From JAIEPT01 sp038217425 (GTDB lineage: Bacteria > Planctomycetota > Planctomycetia > Gemmatales > Gemmataceae): a stretch of 64,000 bases of DNA. The translations under genes were made by a program, and so were the position numbers. Each line of letters starts with the position of its first letter. Within the stretch, counting starts at the first letter, position 1. Below are positions 8,235 through 15,968 of this stretch, piece after piece. The notes beneath the pieces were generated by a model, which was not told the origin of the DNA, ran no database searches, and was given only the letters and a program-made list of their open reading frames with translations. Where the stretch lies: contig JBBQPM010000001.1 in assembly GCA_038217425.1 (NCBI GenBank), positions 62,001 to 126,000 of the forward strand, in the 5' to 3' direction.

Positions 8235-8951
8235 ATGCCGATGCACGATTGGACGAAGGTGGATGCGGGGATTTATCATCACTTTCATTCGGCGTGGATC
8301 ATTGAGATCCATCGCGCCCTACAGCGATTGTTGCCCGCCGACTTTTACTCGCTCGCAGAGCAGCACGCGGGCGGTTACGGTCCGGACGTTCTGACGTTGA
8401 CGAGCGTCGAGGTCAACAACTCCAGGGGCACAGGCCTCACGACGATCACGCGGCCTAGAACCAAGCTATTTCAAGAAACTCCCGCGGATTTTTATCGTCG
8501 CAAGCAGAAGTCCGTGGTGGTCCATCACGTCACCGGCGATCGCGTCGTCGCCATCATCGAGGTCGTGTCGCCTGGAAACAGAAACTCCAAGAACGGATTG
8601 CGCGCCTTTGTGAAAAAATCTCGCCACCTGTTACGCCGGAAAATCCACCTTTCAATTGTCGACCCATTCCCTCCCGGTCCTCGAGATCCGCAGGGTCTTC
8701 ACGCAGCTATCTTCGCGGAATCTCAGGATGCTCCGTTGGCGCTGCCGGCGGAGACGCCGCTGGCGCTTATCGCCTACGAGTGGGATGACGGCGTACGCGC
8801 CTACCTTGAGCCATTTGCGGCTGGCGACACGCTGCCGGACCTACCGGTGTTCTTATACCCAGAGATGCACATACAAGTTCCGCTCGAGTCGACTTACCTG
8901 GCCGCATGGGACGCGGTCCCGCAGCGCTGGCAGCGCGTCATCGCAGAGTGA
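8235..8951 (+). CDS. DUF4058-like protein
   Basis: 238 aa, cytosolic. The start MPMHDWTKVDAGIYHHFHSAWI and the later VVHHVTGDRVVAIIEVVSPGNR resemble the DUF4058 family found in cyanobacteria and planctomycetes; the EVVSPGNR segment is reminiscent of a restriction-endonuclease-like fold, but I would not claim activity. The ATG at 8235 is preceded by GGAGGGAGGA. It is followed 8 bp later by a membrane glycosyltransferase-like gene. Confidence 0.8.
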   Translation: MPMHDWTKVDAGIYHHFHSAWIIEIHRALQRLLPADFYSLAEQHAGGYGPDVLTLTSVEVNNSRGTGLTTITRPRTKLFQETPADFYRRKQKSVVVHHVTGDRVVAIIEVVSPGNRNSKNGLRAFVKKSRHLLRRKIHLSIVDPFPPGPRDPQGLHAAIFAESQDAPLALPAETPLALIAYEWDDGVRAYLEPFAAGDTLPDLPVFLYPEMHIQVPLESTYLAAWDAVPQRWQRVIAE

Positions 8952-8959
8952 GAGCCCCC

Positions 8960-10192
8960 ATGGAAACGCCTAAATTCGGACGAGCCGGCTGGTTCGGCAT
9001 GATCGCAATCCTACTATTGGCCGCGGGCCTGCGCGGCGGCTACGCCTGGCTGGCGACCGACGGCGGGACGCAGGCCGCGTGCTGGAGCGTGCAGGGCGCG
9101 GCCGAAGGCGAGCAGGCATCGCCGGCCATCCCCTGGCTTTGGACCTGGGCGATCCACTTCGACTATCACACGGTTGGCACCTGGTTGTGCCTGCAAGTCC
9201 CGCTCAGCACCTTCTCCGTCCTGTGGCTGACGCTCTTCGTCTTGTGGGCCTTTCAGCGCGTCGGCGTGGCGCTCCTGGCCGGGGTGTTCGCGGCCGTTCA
9301 TCCCTACTGGATCGTCAACGCCGCCGAGTTCGCAGACGGACCGTGGGCTGTCTTTTTCCTGACGCTGTCGCTCTACCTGGGGACGCGAACCGCACGGGTC
9401 GGCGGCAACGTCGCGTCGTTTCTTCTGGGCATCTCATGGGGCCTCTTGGTCCTCGTGCGTGTTGAGACGATCCTGTTTGTGATGCCCGCGATTCTGTGGT
9501 TCGTCTGGCGTTGCCGCGACGTCTCGGGGGGTTGGCTGTGTGCGCTGCTGACGCTCTTGGGATTCGGCAACGCCGTTCTGCCGTGGCTCGTGGATTCGAG
9601 CAACTTCCTCCAGACTACGCCGACTGCGGTCACTGCCGCGTATCGCCACCTGCACACGGGGAATAACTATCGCGCTGACGGCGGACCGTGGGGCCGACCG
9701 AGCAACATCTTTGGCAGTGGGTACGTTATTTTCGGCGATGATCGTGTATCCGAAAATCGGTGGCCCGTTGGCGAGGAACTTCCTTCGGGCCCGGCGTCGC
9801 TGGAGTTTGTCCGTACAAATCCGTCGCGAGCCCTTGCCCTTCGTTTCACCGCCCTCCGGGCGTTCCTTTTGGGAATGTATGCCGATGCGGCGTTGATCAA
9901 GAGTGGGCAAGAGGAAAATTCGTACCGTCCTGCCTTGGAACTTTGGGTGCCGATCCGCGCTCTCGCTCTGGGCATGCTCGGGCTGTTACTCGTTGCCGGG
10001 TTCCTGGGGTGGCGCTTCAGCGCCCACGCACCGCCGGGGCATGGGCTGGCGATTCTGGGTTTGTTTCTCTTGCCGCTGCCGTACGTGCTTTCGCACGCGG
10101 AATACCTGGTGGGCCCACGGTTGCCGTGGGACGCGATCCTCATCGCGTTCGCCGCCTACGGCCTGATCGGCTGGCGACGCGGGCCGGCCTAG
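8960..10192 (+). CDS. Polytopic membrane protein, glycosyltransferase-39-like
   Basis: 410 aa with about ten hydrophobic helices. The N-terminal helix, an extracytoplasmic loop and the segment AAVHPYWIVNAAEFADGPWAVFFLTLSLYLG recall the PMT/ArnT-type (GT-C) membrane glycosyltransferases that use polyprenyl-phosphate sugars, where an acidic residue in the first loop is catalytic. I cannot place that residue with certainty. The ribosome site before 8960 is weak, so translational coupling to the DUF4058 gene is plausible. Confidence 0.7.
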   Translation: METPKFGRAGWFGMIAILLLAAGLRGGYAWLATDGGTQAACWSVQGAAEGEQASPAIPWLWTWAIHFDYHTVGTWLCLQVPLSTFSVLWLTLFVLWAFQRVGVALLAGVFAAVHPYWIVNAAEFADGPWAVFFLTLSLYLGTRTARVGGNVASFLLGISWGLLVLVRVETILFVMPAILWFVWRCRDVSGGWLCALLTLLGFGNAVLPWLVDSSNFLQTTPTAVTAAYRHLHTGNNYRADGGPWGRPSNIFGSGYVIFGDDRVSENRWPVGEELPSGPASLEFVRTNPSRALALRFTALRAFLLGMYADAALIKSGQEENSYRPALELWVPIRALALGMLGLLLVAGFLGWRFSAHAPPGHGLAILGLFLLPLPYVLSHAEYLVGPRLPWDAILIAFAAYGLIGWRRGPA

Positions 10193-10312
10193 TCTCCGCG
10201 CGAAAATTACCGCTGGGCAGCCGCAGCGCAAGCGAGGCGGAAATTCGATCCTTGCTGGCGCTGCGGGCTCTGTCCGATTGCCGTCAACCGAACGATTATG
10301 TGCGCGGTGGGC

Positions 10313-12559
10313 CTAACGCGCCGACTTCTGCCCCGAAACGGCGTCGTCGGCCTTGGCCGGCTTGGCCGGCTTGGCCTCTTTCGCCTTTTTGGCTGTCTTC
10401 GACTTCACGCCGCCGCCGCTCCCCGCAGCGCCGCCGCTGTTGATGTTAACCAACGTCCCGGTGATGTCGATCCCGGCGGGGCTGATGTTGACGAAATTGC
10501 CCCCCACCTTGAGCGACAACTGGGCGCCTCCTTCGATCACGACTTTCGTCGCCGCCTTGATGTGGATCTCGCCCCCGGCTTCCAGCGCATAATCCTTGCC
10601 GATCTTCTGGTAGTGATTCTTAAGAACCTCCTCATAGGTGTCCTCGCTGACCGAGTCGATGCGAGTCCCTTTGATCACACAGGTCACGCTCCCTCCCACC
10701 GCCATCGCGATGTCTTTCTCGATCATCACGTCGAGATTGCCCCCGTCGCCTCCCTGAACGCCGTAGCCGATCACCAGCTCCGAGTTGCCTTCGATCTTCT
10801 CGAATCGGTGCCGCATGATGTTGCTGCTGTAATCCCGACAAACCTTCTCGTTCAGATCCCCTTCGCTCTCCTTGCCCTTGTCAGTGCCGACCACCATGTG
10901 CCGATCGCGTCCCACGGCGATGATCTGATCGTTCTTGATGCGCGTGTCGTGGTTCCTCTCGGCATGAATGAAAATCTGCTCCTTCCCCTTGGCGTCATTG
11001 AAACGCCATTCGTTGAAGCCCTTGCCGTCGGGCGATGAGTGGCTCTTCACGCCGGTGAGCAGGTTGTTGTCCGGATGCTGCGAGTCGGGGCTTTGGCCCA
11101 GGTACGGCGGCATCTGGTCGGCGTTGTAGACCGAACCGACGATGATCGGCTGATCGGGATCGCCCTCCAGGAAACTGACGATCACTTCCTGCCCAATCCG
11201 CGGCCAAAACGACGCGCCCCAGCGTTTCCCCGCCCAGAGTTGGCCCACACGCACCCAGCAGGAACTGTCCGCGTCGTTCTTGCCGAGCCGATCCCAGTGA
11301 AACTGCACCTTCACCCGGCCATACTTGTCTGTAAAGACCTCCGCGTCCTTCGGACCGACCACGGTCGCGGTTTGGCTTCCTTCGATCACCGGCTTGGCGG
11401 TCGTCTCGGCGGGGCGATACGGCAGGCCCAGCGGAATGCAGTTGAACGTGTTCTGATACTTGAACTCGTCGTTGCCAGTGCGATACTCTTCGAGCCGGGC
11501 GGTGTGGCGGACCTGCGTCAGGACGTATTCGCCGTTGGCGTGCGAATGCCGGCTGAGCGTGAACTTGTGACCCGCGGTGAAGTTTCGGCACGAACCCTGG
11601 CCCTGAATGCTGACGGCGCCGCTGGTTTCTTGCTGCATGCGGATCTCGGCCGTGCGCAGGTTGTCCTTGAAAATCTTCTCGACGTCCGCGGCGCGATCGC
11701 CGCCGCCGGGGTTGACGCCGTCGAATCGCTGAGCGTAGGCGCCCGGATAGTCGTACTGTTCGAGTTCGCCGTTGTTGGTCTTCAGCGAATGCGTCACTGT
11801 GCCGACCGCGACGCTGTCCTGGATCGCCTTCGTTCCTTCGAGGTTCTTGCCCGGCAGTTCGAAGCAGTGATCCCACAGGGCGACCTTGCCCGAACGCAGG
11901 TCTTGCGTCTTCTCCCAGGAATAGATCCGGTGCTCGGGCCGACTGCCCCCCTGAATCGTTTCGAAAATGATCTCGGCGCCCTCGGGCATGGCCGCGTGCT
12001 TTTGCGGCGTGTCGGCGATCACCAGCGTGTGCTTCTTCTCTTCGTGCTTGAAGTAGTAGTAAATCCCCTCTTCCTCCATGAGCCGGCTGGCAAAGCGAAG
12101 GTCCGACTCGCGATACTGCACGCAATAATCGCGCGGCTCGTACTTGCCTTGAAGCTGAAAGTCGGCGTCGAGCCCGGTCAGGACTTTCTTGAGGATGTCG
12201 GGGACGCTCACCTGCTGAAAGGTTCGACTCTGCGTCCGCTTGCCCAGAAGCCAAAACTTGGGCACGATTTCGATGCGATACGAGGCGAACGTCGTGTCCT
12301 GCTCGCCCTGGCTGACCCGGTTGCAGATGCCGTGGAAGAAGCGTTTCTTGCCGCCGGCGAGATCGAGGCGTACGCTGATCGGTTGGCCCAACAATTTATC
12401 GAAAGCGATCTTGCGACTCAGCTCCGCGATGAGGTCGAGTTGAAAGGAGAAGAGCTGCGAAAGTCCTTCGCCGCCGGTCAGACCCGTAAGCAAGAGGACG
12501 TCGGCTCCGAGCGGCGTGGTGACGGCCATCGGGCGATTGGTTTGCAGGTAACTTGCCAT
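10313..12559 (-). CDS. vgrG: Type VI secretion VgrG tip protein
   Basis: 748 aa. VgrG forms the trimeric spike of T6SS. The gp27-like part begins with LGADVLLLTGLTGGEGLSQLFSFQLDL and contains RFFHGICNRV and ESDLRFASRLMEEEGIYYYF. The gp5 OB fold follows: DKYGRVKVQFHWDRLG, SCWVRVGQLWAG and GQEVIVSFLEGDPDQPIIVGSVYN. Next is a beta-helix needle rich in GGS/VEGG repeats. The tail is an Ala/Lys/Pro-rich disordered segment. ATG at 12559 is chosen; another in-frame ATG lies two codons upstream. No other T6SS genes or an effector are adjacent in this window. Confidence 0.92.
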   Translation of the reverse strand: MASYLQTNRPMAVTTPLGADVLLLTGLTGGEGLSQLFSFQLDLIAELSRKIAFDKLLGQPISVRLDLAGGKKRFFHGICNRVSQGEQDTTFASYRIEIVPKFWLLGKRTQSRTFQQVSVPDILKKVLTGLDADFQLQGKYEPRDYCVQYRESDLRFASRLMEEEGIYYYFKHEEKKHTLVIADTPQKHAAMPEGAEIIFETIQGGSRPEHRIYSWEKTQDLRSGKVALWDHCFELPGKNLEGTKAIQDSVAVGTVTHSLKTNNGELEQYDYPGAYAQRFDGVNPGGGDRAADVEKIFKDNLRTAEIRMQQETSGAVSIQGQGSCRNFTAGHKFTLSRHSHANGEYVLTQVRHTARLEEYRTGNDEFKYQNTFNCIPLGLPYRPAETTAKPVIEGSQTATVVGPKDAEVFTDKYGRVKVQFHWDRLGKNDADSSCWVRVGQLWAGKRWGASFWPRIGQEVIVSFLEGDPDQPIIVGSVYNADQMPPYLGQSPDSQHPDNNLLTGVKSHSSPDGKGFNEWRFNDAKGKEQIFIHAERNHDTRIKNDQIIAVGRDRHMVVGTDKGKESEGDLNEKVCRDYSSNIMRHRFEKIEGNSELVIGYGVQGGDGGNLDVMIEKDIAMAVGGSVTCVIKGTRIDSVSEDTYEEVLKNHYQKIGKDYALEAGGEIHIKAATKVVIEGGAQLSLKVGGNFVNISPAGIDITGTLVNINSGGAAGSGGGVKSKTAKKAKEAKPAKPAKADDAVSGQKSAR

Positions 12560-12679
12560 GTGCATCTCGTTGGTTAATCCGGACGGAACCCGCGGCCCTC
12601 ATTTTGTCAAAGCAGGCCGCGGTGTCAAGCAGCGTTCGGTAACCAGTTATGCGAAAGCAAGCAACCCGGCGGACACCCG

Positions 12680-13999
12680 TCACTCCTTTTCCAGGCGAAA
12701 CGGAATGTCCACATAACTCCAGCGCCGTAGCGCCACCACCAACTCCGCGCCGGCACGCTCCGCACGCGGAATCATGAACTGCACGACGAACGAGAACTCG
12801 CCGTTGGATTCGCGCGGCTGCTTGGGCAGTCGTACATCGTAATACCGGCCTTCCTTGTTCCGCAGCTTGATCGTGTCCCCCGCGTAATCGGTCAATCCCC
12901 GCATAACCACCACCCCGGGACGCAATCGTACCACTTCCGGTTCGTCCGGCGTGGGCAGTATCGACGCCAAATTCTTGACGCGCAGCTCCACCCACATCGC
13001 CTCGTCGTCGCGGTCGTCGACGGCGTCGAGCGTCAGACGGACGTCGTGCTTGCCGACGTAGGTTTTGCCTTCGCCGGTGAATATCGCCGGAGCGCTGACG
13101 ACGACGCGATCCAGCGCCACCTTGAACGTCGCCCGTCCCGCGACTTCGTGGAACTTCAGGTTTTGCGCCGACCAGGGAAACGCCATCTGCACGAGCATCG
13201 GCCCGGAGATTTCGAATTTCTCGATGGACTGTTTGCTCGGTTCGCGCGTCCACTGCACGGGGAGCCCCTTAAAGGGGAGGGCTGATCCCTGCGCGTCCGT
13301 GAGCGAATCGATCTTTAGGGCGTGCCATTCGAAGTAGTGCGGAATCGACGGGTCGGCGACGGCACTGAACTGCAGACTGCCGTCGGCGTAGTTTTTCGCG
13401 GGGCAGGCGCTGAGCCAAAGCTTCGAGGAACGATTCGCCCAACGGGGCGACGGTTCCGCCATGCGTTCCTCCAGGGCCAGGAAAAGCCCGCGTTTGGCGA
13501 AGGTGAGCGCTCCCCATTCCGAGTTGTTGTTCCAAAAGGCGATCAGACCCGTCTGGCGACCGAACTCCGCGAGCGCTTGCCAATACGGTAGCTCGCCCGT
13601 GTCGAATGACCAGTGCTTCTCGGCGGGAAGCGATTGCGAGAAGGTCACGCCGGGGTACGCCTCGCTCAAGAGCTTGGCGAGCGTGGCGCCGTTCGCATCG
13701 GTCGCGACAAGGCGCCGGGTTCGGGTTGATTTTTCAGTAAACGTTCTGAGCAGGACGCTCGCCTCGATTTTGGGCAACACCCCTTCGACGCGCCTTCGTG
13801 TCTCGAGATCGGCGACATGGAGAGCCGAGCGTAACGGTTCGAGCGCCGCGGCCCCGAGATTCTCGAGTTGCCGGACCGCCTGCTGACGTTCCTCGAAGCT
13901 GGGACTGCCGAGCTTCGCGATCCACTCGGCGGCGTTCTCCTGGGCGCCCAGCGAAGAGCATAAACTCAACAACAATAGACCGGAGGCGTACAGATGCAT
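12680..13999 (-). CDS. Secreted HEAT-repeat-like protein, unknown function
   Basis: 439 aa. The signal peptide (HLYASGLLLLSLCSSLGAQ) is followed by a helical repeat (WIAKLGSPSFEERQQAVRQLENLGAAALEPLRSAL) of the HEAT/armadillo kind often found at the start of planctomycete exported proteins. A long beta-rich region with no recognised domain then follows. ATG at 13999 has GAGGA upstream; a longer in-frame start at 14074 overlaps the next gene. It is 28 bp downstream of the DinB-like gene on the same strand. Confidence 0.75.
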   Translation of the reverse strand: MHLYASGLLLLSLCSSLGAQENAAEWIAKLGSPSFEERQQAVRQLENLGAAALEPLRSALHVADLETRRRVEGVLPKIEASVLLRTFTEKSTRTRRLVATDANGATLAKLLSEAYPGVTFSQSLPAEKHWSFDTGELPYWQALAEFGRQTGLIAFWNNNSEWGALTFAKRGLFLALEERMAEPSPRWANRSSKLWLSACPAKNYADGSLQFSAVADPSIPHYFEWHALKIDSLTDAQGSALPFKGLPVQWTREPSKQSIEKFEISGPMLVQMAFPWSAQNLKFHEVAGRATFKVALDRVVVSAPAIFTGEGKTYVGKHDVRLTLDAVDDRDDEAMWVELRVKNLASILPTPDEPEVVRLRPGVVVMRGLTDYAGDTIKLRNKEGRYYDVRLPKQPRESNGEFSFVVQFMIPRAERAGAELVVALRRWSYVDIPFRLEKE

Positions 14000-14027
14000 T
14001 TCGCGGTCCTCACTCCGAATGAATCGG

Positions 14028-14597
14028 TCACCCTGACATCGCAGCTTTGTTTCGAAATTCGGCCTCGACGGCATTGAGTTGGTGCAAATGCCGCCGAGCG
14101 TGCTGAGCCAGGAAATATAGCCATTGGTACAGATCGATCTTGCCCAGGTCGTTTACCGTCATGGTGACCCGGCACAACGCACCGACGCCATCGCGGAGAC
14201 GCTCTAACGAGATCAAACAACCCCCCAACTGCTGATGTAGCGCGATTCGCACCTCGCTGGACGACAGAATCCCTTTCGGTTCCATGTGCTCGGGGCGCGT
14301 CCACCCGAAACTGCCTCTTTCGCCAATGATGACCAATCGCTCTAGGTCACTCTCGCCATCGGGAGACGGTACGCCTCGCCGGGCACGCTGCGCGGCGATC
14401 TTTGCCCATTTGTTAAGCGTGAGCATGAGGTAGTGGTTAGTAAGCAGGATATGTTCCAGGATCTTATCGATTGACCATCCCCCTGACGCCGGGTTGAATT
14501 GTCGCAACGGCTCGTCGCGGTCAAACCATGCATCCACTTGGGCGAATATTGAGCAAAGAGCATCGCGGACGATACGTGTCGTTTGCGGGTAAGCCAT
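14028..14597 (-). CDS. DinB-like four-helix protein
   Basis: 189 aa. A four-helix bundle with WSIDKILEHILLTNHYLML near the N-terminus and YFLAQHARRHLHQL near the C-terminus. These positions carry the three His metal ligands of the DinB/YfiT superfamily (thiol-dependent S-transferase or metal-binding proteins; not polymerase IV). The substrate is unknown. The gene lies upstream of the secreted HEAT-like protein on the same strand. Confidence 0.8.
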   Translation of the reverse strand: MAYPQTTRIVRDALCSIFAQVDAWFDRDEPLRQFNPASGGWSIDKILEHILLTNHYLMLTLNKWAKIAAQRARRGVPSPDGESDLERLVIIGERGSFGWTRPEHMEPKGILSSSEVRIALHQQLGGCLISLERLRDGVGALCRVTMTVNDLGKIDLYQWLYFLAQHARRHLHQLNAVEAEFRNKAAMSG

Positions 14598-14881
14598 CGC
14601 CGACGCCTCTACCGAATGAAATGACTGCTATTTGACGCAGCCGCGTTTAGAAAGTTCCTTGCCCGGCTTTCCCGGGCTGGTCGTCTTCCGCGAACTCCGA
14701 CGTCGCCCGTCTCGCCCCCGGCTTCCGCAGGCTGCCGATCTCGTGAAGGTCGTCGCTCTTAACATCTGGAATCGCAATCACTTCCGATGAAGAGCAAGCG
14801 CCGCCGTGCCGATACCTTTGTTGGAAGGACGCCCGACCCAAAACACCTTCCGACTCACAAGTACACCCCGCGGAGGATGGA

Positions 14882-15652
14882 ATGATCGACGAAGACCTAC
14901 TCACCACCACCACTGCCGAAGCCAACCTCCTACGCGAACAACTCCTGCGGGCCCAGCGCCTCAGCAGCGTCGGCACCCTGGCATCCAGCGTGGCCCACGA
15001 GTTCAATAATATCCTGACCACGATCATCAACTACGCCAAACTCGGCCTTAGGCCCACCTGCTCCGAAGAATCGCGAGTCCAGGCGTTCGAAAAGATTCTC
15101 AAAGGCGGGCAGCGCGCCGCCGTCGTCGTCAGCAGCATGCTCGGGTTCGCCCGCACGCAACCCAGCGCCCGCGAAAAGGCCGACCTCGCCAGCCTCATTG
15201 AGGAAGTCCTCGTCCTGGTCGACAAAGATCTCAGCAAACATCAGGTGCAGGTCGAGAAGAAGTTCCAGAGTCGGCCGCAGGCGCCGGTGGTACGCGGGCA
15301 GATCGAACAGATCCTGCTCAACCTCATCATCAACGCCCGCCAGGCCATGCCGCGCGGCGGACGCATTACCATTGTTCTACGGGAAAATCCGCTCACGCAG
15401 ATGGCCGAGATCCACATCTGCGACAGCGGCGTCGGCATCAAGCCGGAAGAGCTGCGAAAAATCTTCGACCCCTTCTTCACGACGAAGAAGCCCGACGACA
15501 ACGGTCACGGCGGCAGCGGCCTGGGTCTCAGCGTATGCCGACAGATCATCGAGCAACACCAGGGCCGAATCCGCGTGGAGAGCGTGGTGGGCCGAGGGTC
15601 GAAGTTCATCGTGAAATTGCCGCTTTGTCTGGAAGCGGAGACGAACCCCTGA
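14882..15652 (+). CDS. Soluble sensor histidine kinase
   Basis: 256 aa, with no membrane segment. The HisKA domain has its phospho-acceptor His39 in VAHEFNNILTTI. The ATPase has the N box (ILLNLIINARQAM), G1 (DSGVGI), F (FFTTKK) and G2 (GGSGLGLSV) motifs in order. A short coiled N-terminus replaces a sensor domain. The cognate response regulator is not next to it. It ends just before a strong terminator. Confidence 0.9.
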   Translation: MIDEDLLTTTTAEANLLREQLLRAQRLSSVGTLASSVAHEFNNILTTIINYAKLGLRPTCSEESRVQAFEKILKGGQRAAVVVSSMLGFARTQPSAREKADLASLIEEVLVLVDKDLSKHQVQVEKKFQSRPQAPVVRGQIEQILLNLIINARQAMPRGGRITIVLRENPLTQMAEIHICDSGVGIKPEELRKIFDPFFTTKKPDDNGHGGSGLGLSVCRQIIEQHQGRIRVESVVGRGSKFIVKLPLCLEAETNP

Positions 15653-15681
15653 GCACCGCGTGACTTTCCCCGTCCGCGGTG

Positions 15682-15712
15682 AGCCCGAAGGCGACGGCCT
15701 TCGGGCTTTTTC
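15682..15712 (+). terminator. Intrinsic terminator of the histidine kinase gene
   Basis: AGCCCGAAGG (15682-15691) pairs with CCTTCGGGCT (15698-15707) across a 6-nt loop and is followed by TTTTCT. It lies 30 bp after the kinase stop. Confidence 0.9.
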
Positions 15713-15858
15713 TATTATTGGACGCGGTCAATAATGAGACGTCCAATTTCCGAGCCGGAAGCGACGATCCTGCGAAGATCGTCTATTATTGGACGCGGTC
15801 AACAATGAGACGTCCAATTTCCGAGCCGGAAGCGTAAGCGACGATCCTGCGAAGATCG
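15711..15858. repeat. Two tandem copies of a 71-bp unit
   Basis: Unit 1 (15711-15781) and unit 2 (15782-15858) are nearly identical; unit 2 has one base change and a 6-bp insertion (GTAAGC). The unit contains GGACG...CGTCC and GATC-rich dyads. It fills the gap between convergent genes. Confidence 0.85.
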
Positions 15859-15881
15859 GCGCTTACGCTTCCGGCTCGGAA
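15819..15881. repeat. Perfect 22-bp inverted repeat
   Basis: Arms 15819-15840 and 15860-15881 are exact reverse complements (core CCGAGCCGGAAGCGTAAGC) with a 19-nt loop that can itself fold (CGATC...GATCG). It overlaps unit 2 of the tandem repeat and lies between the convergent histidine kinase and TPR genes. Confidence 0.85.
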
Positions 15882-15968
15882 GGAAATCACGAACGGCTCA
15901 TTTTCGACCGTGCACAGTAAATTGATAGTCGGCCGGCATTTGTCGAGGAGAGTTAGGAAACCAGTCCT

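Noticed and set aside
11039..12577. Long frame antisense to vgrG
   Set aside because: No recognisable domain; VgrG motifs on the other strand are complete.
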